From: Amyloporia xantha
Taxonomy: Eukaryota; Basidiomycota; Agaricomycetes; Polyporales; Adustoporiaceae
Reading direction: 5' to 3'
DNA: 64,000 nt
Assembly (NCBI GenBank): GCA_036971615.1
Contig: JAYKKR010000012.1
Span: forward strand, 310,001 to 374,000
Both the position numbers and the translations under genes were made by a program. This document shows positions 24,953 to 37,133 of the stretch, one piece after another. How positions within the stretch are numbered: the stretch's first letter is position 1; the number at the start of each line of letters is the position of its first letter. The notes below the pieces were generated by a model. That model did not search any database. It saw only the letters and a list, made by a program, of their open reading frames with translations, and was not told where the DNA came from.

Positions 24953-27900
24953 CATGTACAGCAGAAATATATGATTATATTTATTACAAGCTTGCCCAGT
25001 ATTTAACTGAAATTGTCAAAAATGCGGATTTACAAACCAGGTTAACATTGTACAAAGGCTGGGCAGGTTTGTGGATTGTCAATCAGCAGGCCCAGTTGTA
25101 TTACAAGCCTTGTAAAACCCTGGCCAAGTTGTGCACAGAGCTAAGCCCAGGTACCTGGGCAATTGTTGTACAACTTTGGATACCACAGGTGCGTTGTTCT
25201 TGTTCTCCACAAATCCAAAGTCTTCCCAAATCCAGGATGGTACCTTTTTGCTGCTCCCGATCTCCTCGTCGTCAGTGTACATAACAAAGGGGACCACGTC
25301 TGCACGTTTGAGTGCACGATACCTCCCGTCGTCGCCCCCATCCCCAGCCGCATCAGCACCCTCCGTACTCGCCTGTACAGTTGTGCTGCTTTTTCCACCG
25401 CCTTTTCCTTCCACCGGATCTTGTTGATCGCTCTCGTGTTAGCAATCTGGCCACTCACGTTCCGCCTCTGCCACTTGAAGCCAAACGAAGTGATCAGGTG
25501 CGTCCGCACGTCATCGAGCGCGTCGTTCGCTTGGCCTTCGCGTAATCGCCTCTCGACCTCCACCGCGCGTTTCATGCATGCTTGCTTCAATATAGCGGCG
25601 TCATAACTTGACGGCAGCTCAATCCGCCTCTCTTCCACTGCCTGCCAAGCCGTGCCCCGGACTCTCCCCAAGCGCGGTCTCTGGGCGCCACCTTTGCGTT
25701 TGCGCTTCCGGCCTGGTACGGTTGACTCGCGTCCTGTAGCCTCGGTTACCTCGTTTTCCTGCTCATCCTTCTTGCCCTCGCCCGCCCCCGCCCCCTCGTG
25801 GTCGTCGTGGTCGTCGTCCTCGTCGTCCTCGTCCTCATCCTCGTCGTCCTCGTCACTCCCGTCCTCGTCACCACCTGTCTTCACCGTCACGGTTCCACGG
25901 CCTACCTCTGCTGCCTCGCTTTCCACCCGCCTGGCCGCTTCGTCCACGATCGGAGTCGCGTATCGCTCATACAGTTCCCGCCATGCCTCAAATCGAGTCT
26001 CGAATCGCTCCTTCTGTTCCCAAACGTCTTCGGGCACGCCTTCGCCCTCTTGAGTGTTCCCCAGATCCTCTAAGAGTCTGCCCCTGCACAAACCATTAGC
26101 GCATAGAGCATTGTCATGTGCATTTGGCATGAGTCACCTAAGTTCTTGCAACTCGATACCCTCCTCGATTGCCCCAACTAGCCCCGAGTAACCGCTGCCG
26201 CCGTCGGCGCCGTCTTGGTTCAAGTGCGCCAAGATCTCTTTCTGTGTAAGTACTGGGCGTCTGTCAATGAAGCCGCTCAAGCACAAGCTCCGCACGTACC
26301 GTTTTCCTTACGGGGCTCATACGGGTTATCAATATCTTTATGATTTTCTATGTGCACGATCCTCGTCTGCCATTCTCTCTCTTCCTGTCGCCAAGCCGTC
26401 AGTTTTTCACCACTGATGCCAGCTTCCACCTTCCGTAAATGTTCACCCGCCACGGCGGCTTGTTGAATGGCCTGGCGATATTTTTGCGCCAGCTGCCTGC
26501 CTGCCGAACAATATCAGTGATTGCCATAGAACTTTAGCTCCGCCACCTACCAATGTCATGCACCCGTCTCACATTCATGTCGGAGTGGTGGTCGTTGATG
26601 ACATCATGACGATGCCCGCCCGACATCTCGCGGGTCCGTGCCCCCAGGGCGTTGAGTGTCGCCCAGATGCGCTCCGGGGCCTCTCCGTCCGTCATGCCCA
26701 TTCCCGGTAACCAATAATAAGAAAACTTGTAGCGGCATGCGGCGGTATGTGCTGGCAAGTGAAACTTGCCGACCGCTGCCAGCGTCCACGGGAAATACGT
26801 CTCCTGGATAGATCGGAGACCCGACACGGTCCGGCGGAACCACGCCATCCGCGATGCGAAATTAATGCGGTATTGACAGTTGATGTCGTAGCCGCTCACA
26901 TGCACGCGCAACAGCATCCATCGCTGCAGCCCCGAGAGCATTGCGAAATCTACGTTCGCAAAGCTAAATCTGTTATTGGCTCTTCGATCGGGGCACGTGC
27001 TATATCGCACTTACCGCTCGCCTTTTTGCAAATCGACTCCTCCGCCAGGTAAAACGAACATATGTCTCGCACATGACAGACCTACTGTGCCCGACACTTT
27101 GCCCCAGTACCCACCATATCCCATTGCACCGAATTTATGACATGTACTGGGCTGAACACTCATTAGTGCGGCCCTCGCGTGGGGTGTTGGCATGCAATTC
27201 ACCTCGGCTTCCATTGGTCCCAGATATTTCTGGTATTCTTGGAAGTCCTTCTCATTCGCAAAATAACCGGCACCCAGGCTCAACGCAAAATCTTCGGGGT
27301 CCGTCGCCTTGTCCCGTTGATTCTGATGGAAATTGCCGTCAACAGTGTGGAACAGAGCATCGAGGTACCTAAGGGGCTGTCAGTTTGATGGCACCCGCAG
27401 TCTGCCAGTGATCTTACTGCAATTCCTTGGGCCGTTGTTTCCAGGCAGGATCCATATTGATTCCAGGTTGGGGGCATGCTGGACATAACACTGCAAGACT
27501 CCCGCTCGTTAGATCACGCCCTGCCTGGATCCCTGCGCGCTTCACCGCGCGCACGAAAGTGAATTCGCGCATGGCGGTCATGAATTCCCGATACCGATCC
27601 TGCCCGCTTGTCAGAGTCCCAGCCTACGAACATTGCCTGGTCACTCACTTTGACATGGTCCGGGAACACGTTATCCGTGCTTCGCCGTAAGAATGTGAAA
27701 TAGTCATGCGCGTTCAGCTGGGCTTGCAGAGAGAGGAGATGGAAGTCACGGAGCATGTTGATGCTGAATGCCGTGAGGGGCGTTTCCCATGACCCAGGCC
27801 ATAGCCCATATGTGATGAGCTGGATGGCGTCAGGCACCGGGCCCTCACCCTCGTTCTCCAACCGACAGCGGCAAAAACGCATGCCCAATTCATGGACGCC

Positions 27901-29825
27901 GTGGTCATGGACCACAGTCATTGGACGGGCCTGGGTCAGAGCCAAAGGGCACTTTTGTCCCTTGTGCCCCAAGTTAAGCACCAGCCCCAAATCGCCCAGG
28001 GTGCGCCTGTGCCAAAATCGTCGCTCGCGGTCCCACTCTTCTACCCGATGAAAAGGCAGACGCGCGTGATCAGCGCATATGCATGTCGCGCATAACACAG
28101 GGGCATCCAAACAATCAAAACACCGAAACCGAACGTGAGCAAGGCCGCGCCGCGAGGAGCACCCTGGGCACTGCTCCTCAATGCCTTCACCACTTTCGCG
28201 CAACAGGAAGGCATTGGTGGCCCTCGCGGCCCAATGATCGAGAAATTGAGCCATTCGGGCAGAGGGGGCCTGAGTGGGTTAACGTTTCTCTCCAGGTTTC
28301 GAGTAGAAATCCATGCCGACGTACCACAGTGTTATTGATGCGAGCTTTCTTCGCCCCAGGGATGTCCTTGGTCCCAGGCGCAGGTGGGCTTACGTGCCGC
28401 CCACTCGAGCTCGCTGCTGGTTGATCGCCACCCGCTAGCCCACTGGGCTCAAACCCGAGCACCGTCGAACTGTCCATCTGGGTGCTCATAGCCTGTGGCA
28501 CCCCAGACGAGGTGGTCACCACACGCCCCTCATCCACAGTAGCGGGCCATGAGACTGCTGGCAGTGGAGGATGTCTCTTCAGGCTGGCAAAGGGATCCAT
28601 TCTTGCACGCATTCGCGGGCCATCACCTGATCCTCTCTGCGAGAAAATGCGCCCGCATTCCCGAAACGTGCACCCGCAGTCGATGCGGATTTTGAGGGGG
28701 AGCGAGGAGCCATGAGGGCATTGGCCAGGTCTCCGCGGCGAGAGGAAAATCGTCGCTCATCACGTGCTCCATGATGCTCAGGCCCAGCAGCGGCAGGCCG
28801 CCCAACACTCATGTGTACACGGGCAGGGGCCTGACGATCTTGCTAGTGTCCTGGCGCATGCGATTGGCCACACGAAATGCAATCAGGGCCTCGACGATGT
28901 AGGCTAGCTCATTCGGCGGCCACGCTGCATAACGTGGCTCACAGAATAGGCCTGCGCGGTTTCCCTGACCACGCGGACACGCATCGCGCGCGGCTTGCAG
29001 GCGGCGGGGAACTGTCTGCCTGGAGAGCGGAGAGATCTCCCACCTGGTCAGTGAAATGCGAATCCCCGGGGAAGTCAATGCTCAGGCTGAGCTCACCCGG
29101 CGATTCCTGTGCATACCAAGCCACGCCGTGAGATTGTCTCACTTGTTCTCCTGGTGACGACGGGTGCGCAGAGAGCGAGGGGCTCAAACCTGCAGTTCCG
29201 TTGCGATGGAAGAGTGGTTCTAATGTCATGTTAGCGGCTCCATGGCTGTAAAGTGCGGGGCAGTGTGACACGGCGCGCGGGCAGCGCCGCGCAGCGCCGC
29301 AAGGCAGTGACGGGCACTGGATGACGCGATCCTACTACTCTCCAACATAGAGGGCGACGCGAGGAGGAAGCACGAGCGGCTACAGCCTCGCCTGAGGGCA
29401 CATACATGACATCCTTTGAACTGGGTCACGCGGTAATCATGGCCACTGGAAGCGCTCAATAGCAGGTTCCGATTGGCTCGCGATGGGGCGAAAAGCATTA
29501 ACTGAACTTTTGCCTCCGCTACCCCGCGTTGATTGAGAGTAGGCGCCAAGACGTTGTATTCCGCGACCTCAACAGCCCTGCGCCTGGCCCGAGATTCGTC
29601 TGCTCCCTGGTGCTACGTGGCCACTGCGTGTCTCGCGTGACGCAAATCGGACTGGGTCACATCGACGCGACACGACTAGTATTCTTGGGTACGAGCAACA
29701 ATTGCCTACGGCTACGCGATTTCACTATTGCAGACCGATCACTAACTTATCACTGCCTCTTTCCAGCGCACGGGGGTCTGTCTACGGCACTCGTGTGAGC
29801 GCGCTCCTATCTACGCGTGTGACTC

Positions 29826-32266
29826 GTGGCGCAACTAGAGCACCAGATGGCTTCCCCAGCTTTGGCCGAGCGTGCGCGCGGGCATGTGTTCACGTCCTAC
29901 GATGAGGTCCTGGGCGCAGTGTCCAGTCGGTGCGAGCAATCTCTCCGATGGTCGGATTGCCGTTCTCTCGCGCTCGCACGGCGGGGTGATGACAGTACCT
30001 GGATCTCCTCGCCAAATATGCCATTCGTTCCCGAAATGCCGCTTAAGCCGCAAGCCGCTTCGTTCTCGTATTTCGCCGATGGTATGCTGGGGGGTTTGGA
30101 GTTGTTCAAATGGCCGCAGTTTTTCGATCACCGGGAGCCGCATGGTATGGCAGCCCCAGGCAATCCCATTCTGTTAGCCCGTTGTGAGGATCGTCTCGCG
30201 CCCTTGGGTGAGTCTGGAGCGCCACTACCGGTGTTTAAGGAGCCAGGGCTGCCATGGGAGTCCATTTTGCCCGCCGACTTACTCCCTCAAGCTGGGTTTC
30301 CCAATGAACGCGTGGGGCTGTTGAAACCGACGCTGCTCACCCGCATCCGGGCAGCCACTGAGGACGCCTCTGCGATGGCGAAAGAGACTGGACATCGGCA
30401 CTATGACCCCGCTGCGTTCCGTTACGCGATGCGGCGGTCCCGCGAGCTGTGGCGGGCCATGTCGCGACTCATGGAGGTCCCAATGAACTTCTTTGATGTG
30501 GTCATGTGGTACCGCGAAGTTCAGCGCCTCCTCCTCGATTTGCGGGCCTGGATCACCTTCTTTCGCGCGATCAAACCACGCTTGGACGGCACGGTGGTCC
30601 ACGACGGGCATCTGCTACCTGTGCGTGGCGTGTTCACCACCCAAGAAGCCGTGGTGGAAAAACTCTACAGTTGCGGCGTGCCCGTGTGGTGGATTCGCCC
30701 TCAAGTCATTGCACAGCGCCTCAATCATTCTCCAGATCTCCCCCAGCGTCCCTACCGCGGTGGCATTCAGTTCGCAATCCATCATGGTTGACGGCCCCCA
30801 CCGCGCCGCCGCGCCTTCCTTCTCGATGGCGCCCATGTATGACCCATTCAAGGAAAGTGTGATAGGGCAGCTGCGTCGCTTCGGCCTAGCGAACTGTCCC
30901 ACTGCCACCAGACTCGCAGTGTGGAGCACCCCCGAGGACGGGGCGCCGCCAAACGCTTCGCCTGAGCCCGCGCTCAATGACGCGGGACGCCCGACGAGAG
31001 TCCCTGAGGGTCAGTGTTTCCATTCGCCGTGTTTTTTAAAACCCTCGCTCACCTCCAAGCAGGGCAGTACACGTTGCCCAGTGCGCAAGCTGGTGGGCAA
31101 TTTGCCGGGCCTTCAGGCCTCACACCACACAAGCAGGACTCACCCCCCGCGCTGGCCAAGCGGGCGCGGGGGAAGCTGATCGCTCGGCACCCTCAATCTG
31201 GGTGCAACCACGGCGGGGCATTCGCGCCACCTTTGCCAGCACCCCCAGCATGGTTCCCGCCTCCCGACGTGATCTGGCATGAAGTCACCCAACGTTTACG
31301 TGACACATGTCGTACTACGACTTTGCGAACCCACTTGCATCCTCTCCCTCCTATCCACCTCTTTTACTCCAATGGGACCACGGGCTACGTGCTTGGTCAG
31401 AAGTTTCACAATTGGCTTCGCATCCGGCCCTGGTGCTACAAGCAGGCCCTGGCTCCTCCGAGTGACGGCAAAGTGTTGATGACCACGACGCAGTGGCGCA
31501 TCGCGTTGCAAGGGGCGTACGAGGCTCCTGAACGCTCACTGGTGGGCACCGATATCCAGCCAGCTTCATCGCCGGGCGACATAGCTCGCCTCCCTAGATC
31601 TGCGAGGCCCGCGGTGGAAGCAGTTGCAGGCCACAAGCGCGCGCGAGGCGAGCCGGGTGGGGAACAGGCTCACCTCATGGACGGACAGGGTGAGAAGCGG
31701 GGACATTTGAGGCGACTGGCCGATCGGATTGATATCAGCGTGCGCTTTGGAATCAAGGCAGGATTTGAACCCTACCACGACCACATCCGTCCGCCCTTGT
31801 GGCGGGGCCATCCGATTACCCGTGACATGGTCGATCACGATGCAGACCTCCGGCGTGAAGTTGTCTGGGAGTTGTCTCTCATGCTTTTCCGCCTGGAGTT
31901 CATGGAGTTGGATCGCCGGCTAGCCCCATCGAAATATGCCGATGCGGACCTCTGCACATCTGCTGACCGTGAAATCGAGCTCAGGGGAGTTTGGAGTGAG
32001 AGGCAAGCGATGCTCCCAAATGGCCCGACAGGTGGACAGGGGATGCGTTGACCAGCATAGATGGTCACGTTCGACGGCAGGCGATATCACGATGGGCTCA
32101 AGTCATGCAAGCATGGGAAGGTGGCGGCGTCATTCAGGGGACTGACAGGAACGTCGAGAGTGACAGTGCGTGCGAGGAACATGAGCGCCAGGTAATAACA
32201 TACTATACGCATGCCTTCTACCGCGAAATGGGTCGCCTACCGACCGTCCCGTTGACTAGACCCTGA
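29826..32266 (+). CDS. KDZ cargo gene 1, large protein of unknown function (two frame breaks)
   Basis: Starts MAQLEHQMASPALAERARGH and continues with FADGMLGGLELFKWPQFF, PLPVFKEPGLPWESI and WYREVQRLLLDLRAWI. It goes on through RGVFTTQEAVVEKLYSCGVPVWWIRP. After a frame slip near 30725 it gives MVDGPHRAAAPSF and WSTPEDGAPPN, then an intron (about 31008-31061) joined to AGQYTLPSAQAGG. The last part has PPPDVIWHEVTQRL, LRREVVWELSLMLFRLEF, and after a second slip near 32030 DALTSIDGHVRRQAISRW and the end HAFYREMGRLPTVPL. I recognise the style of this protein as recurring in Agaricomycete genomes near KDZ transposases, but it has no named domain. It faces away from the transposase, with about 1.2 kb between them. 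Two frame breaks suggest decay or sequence error. Confidence 0.6.
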
Positions 32267-33325
32267 GTCCCGCCACTCGCCTGGGGCTCTGCGATGAATT
32301 AGGAGGGCATGACGCTTCCTTTGACGGCGCCCCCGCGCGCTCATTGCAGCCCGAACATTTTTTAATGTACGCTCGACATTAGCTTTGGTGCGATTGTCAT
32401 AAATGCGGTGTGAGTACCCATCTGAATATGCAAGCACTGCCAACCCGTGCCCGACGCCATAGATTATCAGCGTAAACTCTGTATGGTCCGCCACGTGGTC
32501 GGCAATGGCCCAATCAATGAGCGTGACTTCCGGAAAATTGACGTGACCCCGTGCCACGTCGATTCGAACTTCAACATGGACCACATCTCCTCTCAGCTCC
32601 ACGCCAGCCTTGATGTTGGACTCAGCCCCCCGGCGGCGCACGTCCCACTGCGCTCGTCCTGTAGCCCGCTCGCACACTCGCCCAACCACGAGGTTCATCT
32701 TGCCGGTGGACCTCGGGGCGCAGAGGGGATCGCCTAACCGGCGGTCTTCTCCTTGAGGGTCAAAGGTCGGGCAGCTCAATGTCTGTGCGCTCTCCCTCAT
32801 GTCCAGCTCGACCCCTTCTGCACGCCCAGAGCTGTCATAGTCCCTATGTACTCTCCTCCCGGCGCCGTGCGCGACCTGCAGACGCCGTGCCAGCGGCATT
32901 CTCTCTCCTGCACTGCTCACGCGCGTCCCCCGATACCGGGGCTATTCTGCTGGCCCCCGTATATTAAGCTCGTTCATTGTACTTTACCAACACACCATGT
33001 CATCACTACAATCGCACCAGGCAGCCTGATGACTTGGGCCGTAGGGGACACTAGAGGAATAGTACACGTCGCGTTCGCGCATCCATCGTTGGAATCGGGA
33101 CATGCACTGCTGAAGCGTCCCTGAGATAGCCGACAAGGAACCGTTCACGGCCCTCCTCGCGTGGGAGGCCGCTTCAAACGCTTAGGCGGCGGGCGGGATT
33201 GGGGATATTGCGTTAGACATGCACGTGAACCTGAGCGGGCCCTCGGGCGGCGCCCATCCTGTCTACAACGCGCGGTCCCCGCTCGCGCCCTCTGCGAGTT
33301 TTCCTCGTGCTCTCTGCCTGTGCCC
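32267..33325. other. Spacer between KDZ cargo genes
   Basis: A long minus-strand frame (32237-32920) spans it but is rich in Arg and lacks motifs. I see no convincing gene. It probably holds the terminator of cargo gene 1 and the promoter of cargo gene 2. Confidence 0.4.
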
Positions 33326-35637
33326 ATGGGTCACACAAATTGGACTCCTGTCGAAGCCGACTTCCTCAGCAATGCGTACGTGTCGCCAGAGATTCGTGAC
33401 CTGCTCTTGGACGCAGGAGCCAAGGCCCCGCAAAGGGCCGCCGCGGCGCGAGTCACAGAGCTTTATCTCGAGAAATTCGGCCGTGATCCACTGCCCGAGG
33501 AGACTGTAGAAGAGTTTGAAGCACGCCGCCGCAAAAAGAAGGGGGCAGCCCGCGCCGCGCTGACCCGCCGGCTCGCTGAGAGTGCCACTGAATGTGAGGC
33601 GAGACTGTTCACACTACCTGATGTGAGTGCCCGTTCTTGGCACGGGCCTTGAGCTATTCTGATCATTGGGTGCCCTAGCGCGTTTACTGGTATGTCAAAA
33701 ACCAGAGCTACAAGCGCAGACAGCATGCAGCGCCCGCGAAAATTGCGCCTCTGCCCACCCCGCGCAAGCCTCGCACGATCACCGCGTTTGACATTTTTCA
33801 GGCAGAGCACCCTGACAGGCCCGCGGTGAAGGCAGTTACCTCCGAGGAGCGGTCTCGAGGGGACGTCGGCAAATTTGCGTCTGAGTCCAAAGTGGCTTTC
33901 GACGCGTTGCCCGCGGAGGAAAAAGCTCGACTGGCGCTGGTGGCTCAAACTCGCATGCAGGCACGGGACAGGCCCCCTCCGGTGGTGAACGAAGCGGTTC
34001 GAGCCCAGTGAGTCCACCACTGGGGATTACCACCCTTTGACCAACAGCCAGCAGGAAGGTAGCCGTGTTGCCGGAGCATGTCAACCAAAGCGCGATGCAC
34101 TGGCAAAATGAGACTGGCTGGGTAGGCATGTATATCGTAGGGGGCCTAGGCTCATATGGCCAGTTGGATGCCTATGTGTATGTCTCCCTGCCCGAGTCTC
34201 CTGCGGAAATTAACGGATAGTCAGTGTCTGCACAGGGGCCGATGAGCGAGGCTCCAATTTTGAGGACCGCCTGTGCGCAGACATGGGCTGGTCCCGCGAT
34301 CGCTTCAGAGCTCGCTTTGAAGCCTTTTTGCGTGATATATTTGATCGTAAGTGGACCGGTATCCTGTGCAGACATGCTGATAAATGGGGGGTACAGCGGT
34401 GGAGGCAGGTTCTTCTTCGGCCACAGACATTCATGGGACCACAGCGGTCAATTGGCGTGCAGGTGCGTGACCCCCAACTTGGGACTGCGAGCAGGGTTGA
34501 ACCCAGAGGACTTCATGGCTCATGCAGGGACTCACCACTCTGAGGCAGACACCTTGGAGTCTCCGTGGGCGGCCGGCGGTCCCACCCACCCCGAGGCTGA
34601 ACCCACATCATCCCACGCGCCGCAGGATGGTTGTGACATGGCTGCCGGTATGTGTCCTATTTCTCTTTAAGACCAGCCATTAACAGAGTGTCTTGGACCC
34701 AGAGGCTTGCCGTGGTGCGCCGATGGAAGGAGGGTACACAGGTTCCGGCTATGACATTGAGCCACACGATGTCCCGCAAGATTCGACTGCCCAGGTCGGA
34801 CATGCTCACAGCGAGCGCGTTAGATGCGCGCCACCCCCTGAGCCGCTGGGAGACTCAAGTGATAGGCTTGGCCAAGCTCACAGCGACCCTGTAGCGCGCC
34901 TCGCCACCCGCGGCCCCTGCAGGACGCGCTGTCGAGGTCTCGAGCGCCACGAGTCCTGCGCCCCTGTGAATTCCACTGCTGGCGAAGATCCAGCAGGCCC
35001 AGACCCCGCGCAGGTTAGCGATGAGCTTGGCGCCGAGGGCGCGCCACTCGGCTCCCTCGGGGACTCCACTGTGCGAAGCACAGGTCATGATGCAGGCACA
35101 TCCCGCACCATGAGCAGCGGACGAGAACATCCAGTTCAGCAGCGCAATGCTGAGGACTCAGGCGGTGAGCGTACTCCATACTAGCAGCCAAGCAGCGCGT
35201 GGAATGACTTTTATACTGGCTAGTTGCCCGCGCGCCGCGAGGCGCATGCGAAGTCGCCCCAAACCTGGGGCGAATCAGGTCTGGTAGACGAGGGCGCAAA
35301 CGCAAGCATTCCGTAGGAAGCGACGCCCCTCATGAAGCCGGCCGGCCTCCTGTGCAAGGCCTCGCTCCTGCGTCCCCGTTCCCGGATGCCCCGCAGACGC
35401 CGAGCGGGCGCAGACATAATAGCTCGGGGCCTCCGCCGCCAAACTCGCCCCAGATGGGCGGCCGCCCCTCGAGGCGGCGTCAACCGTCGGCGAAATCACT
35501 GGGTTTGGATCCGTGAGTGAGTTTGCTCTCGCTTGTCTCCTGGTATTGATCACGGTGGGTAATGCCAGTTTGGATACACTTGCGGAGACATCCAACGCGA
35601 GGCGCACAGCGCGCGTGCAGACGCCCGGGTATGTCTA
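33326..35637 (+). CDS. KDZ cargo gene 2, putative DNA-binding (weak HMG-box-like) protein
   Basis: Starts MGHTNWTPVEADFLSNAYVS. The first exon ends FTLPD at a GTGAGT donor and joins RVYWYVKNQSYKRR. A segment from ITAFDIFQAEHPDRP to FDALPAEEKARLALVAQTR resembles the layout of an HMG box (aromatic/proline start, then L-x3-EK-x9-A), but the match is by eye only. A GTGAGT...CAG intron joins to KVAVLPEHVNQ. Further exons give GWVGMYIVGG, GWSRDRFRARFEAFLRD and a long Ser/Pro/Gly-rich tail including GRRGRKRKHSVGS (about 35285-35320). The 3' end at 35637 is the least certain part. Function unknown; a chromatin- or DNA-binding role is inference. Confidence 0.5.
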
Positions 35638-36419
35638 ACCATATGTCCCCTTGTGCTCATGGACGGAGAATTCATAAAGCCTGTGGCAGTAAATGACGTC
35701 TGCCCGTGGCAGCGCGATGAAGGCCAGGGACGGATAGTCGAGTAGAATGTCGGATTCATAGTCTCACGACCATAGTCAGCCGTTATACGCACAAATTTAA
35801 ATGTATCAATGGGCCAGCATACCGCCCTGCCCGTGTGCCCCCCTTGTGGTGCATCGACGGGCTTTCAAGGTGGATGTGATACCGTCAGCCATCCGCGGAT
35901 CGATAGCTGTCAGCTGCCCAGACACGGCTGGAGGCGGGTGCCTAGCATTGGCAATGTCCCCAAAAAATTGTGAATGTCCTGGGGAACGTCCCACGTGCCA
36001 TCGATGCAGCCACATCTGGCATCGGTGGCGGGACGACGAGCGTGGGCGCGCCCGCTGTCCATCATCGCGCCAGGCTCAAGAGGACGGCTGGCGTTGCCCC
36101 GCTTCATACGGCAGTCAGAGCCCCTGTATTCGCCATGGGCGACGCCAACGGCTAGAGTGCGACGGCTAGAGTGCGTCCCCAGGAGAGGGCGGACATCTTA
36201 GGCCCCCACGAGCGCAGGGGTATGTCGGAGAATCCAGGAGACCCGGATGAACCTCTTGCGCTTGACCCCCACCCCCAGGGCCGCACGGTGCCGTGTGCCT
36301 CATACAAAAACGCGAGAGTGCGCGCGTGGGTGTGGTAGCTTTTGCAAAGCAGCCCTGCCCCCCGCACTCCCCCCTGCTTTTCCCTGCTATTACGCGACAG
36401 GCGAAATCGTTGTATCGCG
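35638..36419. other. Spacer or degraded segment between cargo genes
   Basis: Plus-strand frames with several cysteines (35801-36169) lack splice support or family motifs. No gene is called. Confidence 0.35.
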
Positions 36420-37103
36420 ATGGCTAGGCGTCGCTCCCTGCCTGCGCCTGCGCGGCCGCGTACCCCTGTGACCCCACGGCGGCAGCGCACTGTGTCTGCA
36501 ACATCCTCCCCATCGAGATCAGTCTATTCCCACCGTCTCAAGGAGGCGTGCAAGGACGGTGCGGATGCCCGCAGACCACATGTGCCATTCCAGTGTGGTA
36601 GCTGTGGAAGCTTTGGCCGAATGATGCTCCAATTGGTCTACAAGGAGGGGTCCGCGGGCTTGTGGTTATTGCTAGTAAGTCCGTGGCGAACCAACAGTTA
36701 CAATATGCTCATGCCGTGCAGTGCCAAGATTGCAGATTTCGCACGTATCCTCCGCAAGCAGGGCCGTCGCCTGCGCAACTGACCCTGATCGAGGAAATCC
36801 GACGGGATGATGCCAGACTTGAGCGTTTGATAGGGGATGAGAAATTGGCCCGCATGTTAGAGGAAGATTGGAATGCAGACATCCCTCCGCTCCGAAAAAG
36901 GTAGCGTTGAGGGCACCTATCACAATTATATTTGGCTAATCTGCTTGGCCAGCGCGCGCGCCAATCTGGACATGGGACGGTAAGTGATATCGTCATGACT
37001 CTCCCAGAGGCACACAGCTGTTGACACTCGCCTAACCTCAGCCTGCCCGCGGTCCGGGGCGCGCGATAACTACCCCTGGAGACAGCCCAAGTGGTGCGAG
37101 TGA
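36420..37103 (+). CDS. KDZ cargo gene 3, zinc-ribbon-like protein
   Basis: Starts MARRRSLPAPARPRTPVTP, Arg/Pro-rich. It has FQCGSC followed, across a GTAAGT...CAG intron that keeps frame (36675-36720), by CQDCRF, giving two CxxC pairs in the spacing range of a zinc ribbon. An acidic helical stretch follows (LIEEIRRDDARLERLIGDEKLARMLEEDW), then further short exons. The true 3' end is uncertain: the frame could not be carried cleanly into the repeat-containing gene at 37134, so the two are listed separately but may be one gene. Confidence 0.5.
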
Positions 37104-37133
37104 GGTACGTGGTCTACGGCTGTTCGAATCGAC

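Larger units (their letters stand above)
22871..25191. mobile_element. 2.3 kb palindromic (fold-back) element, 8 bp target duplication
   Basis: Arms 22871-23968 and 24093-25191 are near-perfect inverted copies (about 1.1 kb each) around a spacer of about 124 bp. Outer ends read ACCTGTGGTATCCAAAG inward from both sides. An 8 bp duplication CGTTGTTC lies at 22863-22870 and 25192-25199, and deleting one copy with the element restores the KDZ frame. An 8 bp duplication suits hAT or similar transposases, but no transposase is encoded. The identical 80-odd-codon frames at both ends are arm sequence, not genes. The near-identity of the arms indicates recent insertion or gene conversion. Confidence 0.92.
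22592..28612 (-). pseudogene. KDZ transposase, interrupted by a palindromic insertion
   Basis: Begins MRARMDPFASLKRHPP at 28612. An intron joins INNTV to APSARMAQFLDHWAARA. A cysteine cluster of the CxC type follows (CPGC, FRCFDC, CATC, H), with LGDLGLVLNLGH, QLITYGLWPGSWETPLTAF, DYFTFLRRSTDN and LCPACPQPGINMD. The RNase-H-fold core has ALFHTVDGNFHQN, SGYDINCQY, GKFHLPAH, LPGMGMTDGEAPERIWA, and MSGGHRHDVINDHHSDMN. The helical C-terminal part has LPSSYDAAI, QANDALDDVRTHLITSFGFKWQ, DVVPFVMYTDDEE and SWIWEDFGFVENKNN. There the element at 22871-25191 intervenes, and the frame resumes NNEAIRGF after the repeated bases. The tail reaches WSEQVLLLQEEMRRTI and AYARK. Exons before the insertion join without shifts. 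The 22592 end is the last clearly matching segment, and a short final exon may lie beyond it. Confidence 0.9.

Noticed and set aside
22795..25284. Identical open frames of about 80 codons at both ends of the palindrome
   Set aside because: They are the same arm sequence read outward from each end, with no domain or codon bias.
25630..26053. Plus-strand Ser-rich frame with long serine run
   Set aside because: It is the complement of the acidic Asp/Glu tract of the minus-strand KDZ transposase.
32237..32920. Long minus-strand frame between cargo genes
   Set aside because: Arg-rich composition and no motif; open frames on the wrong strand are common in this GC-rich segment.
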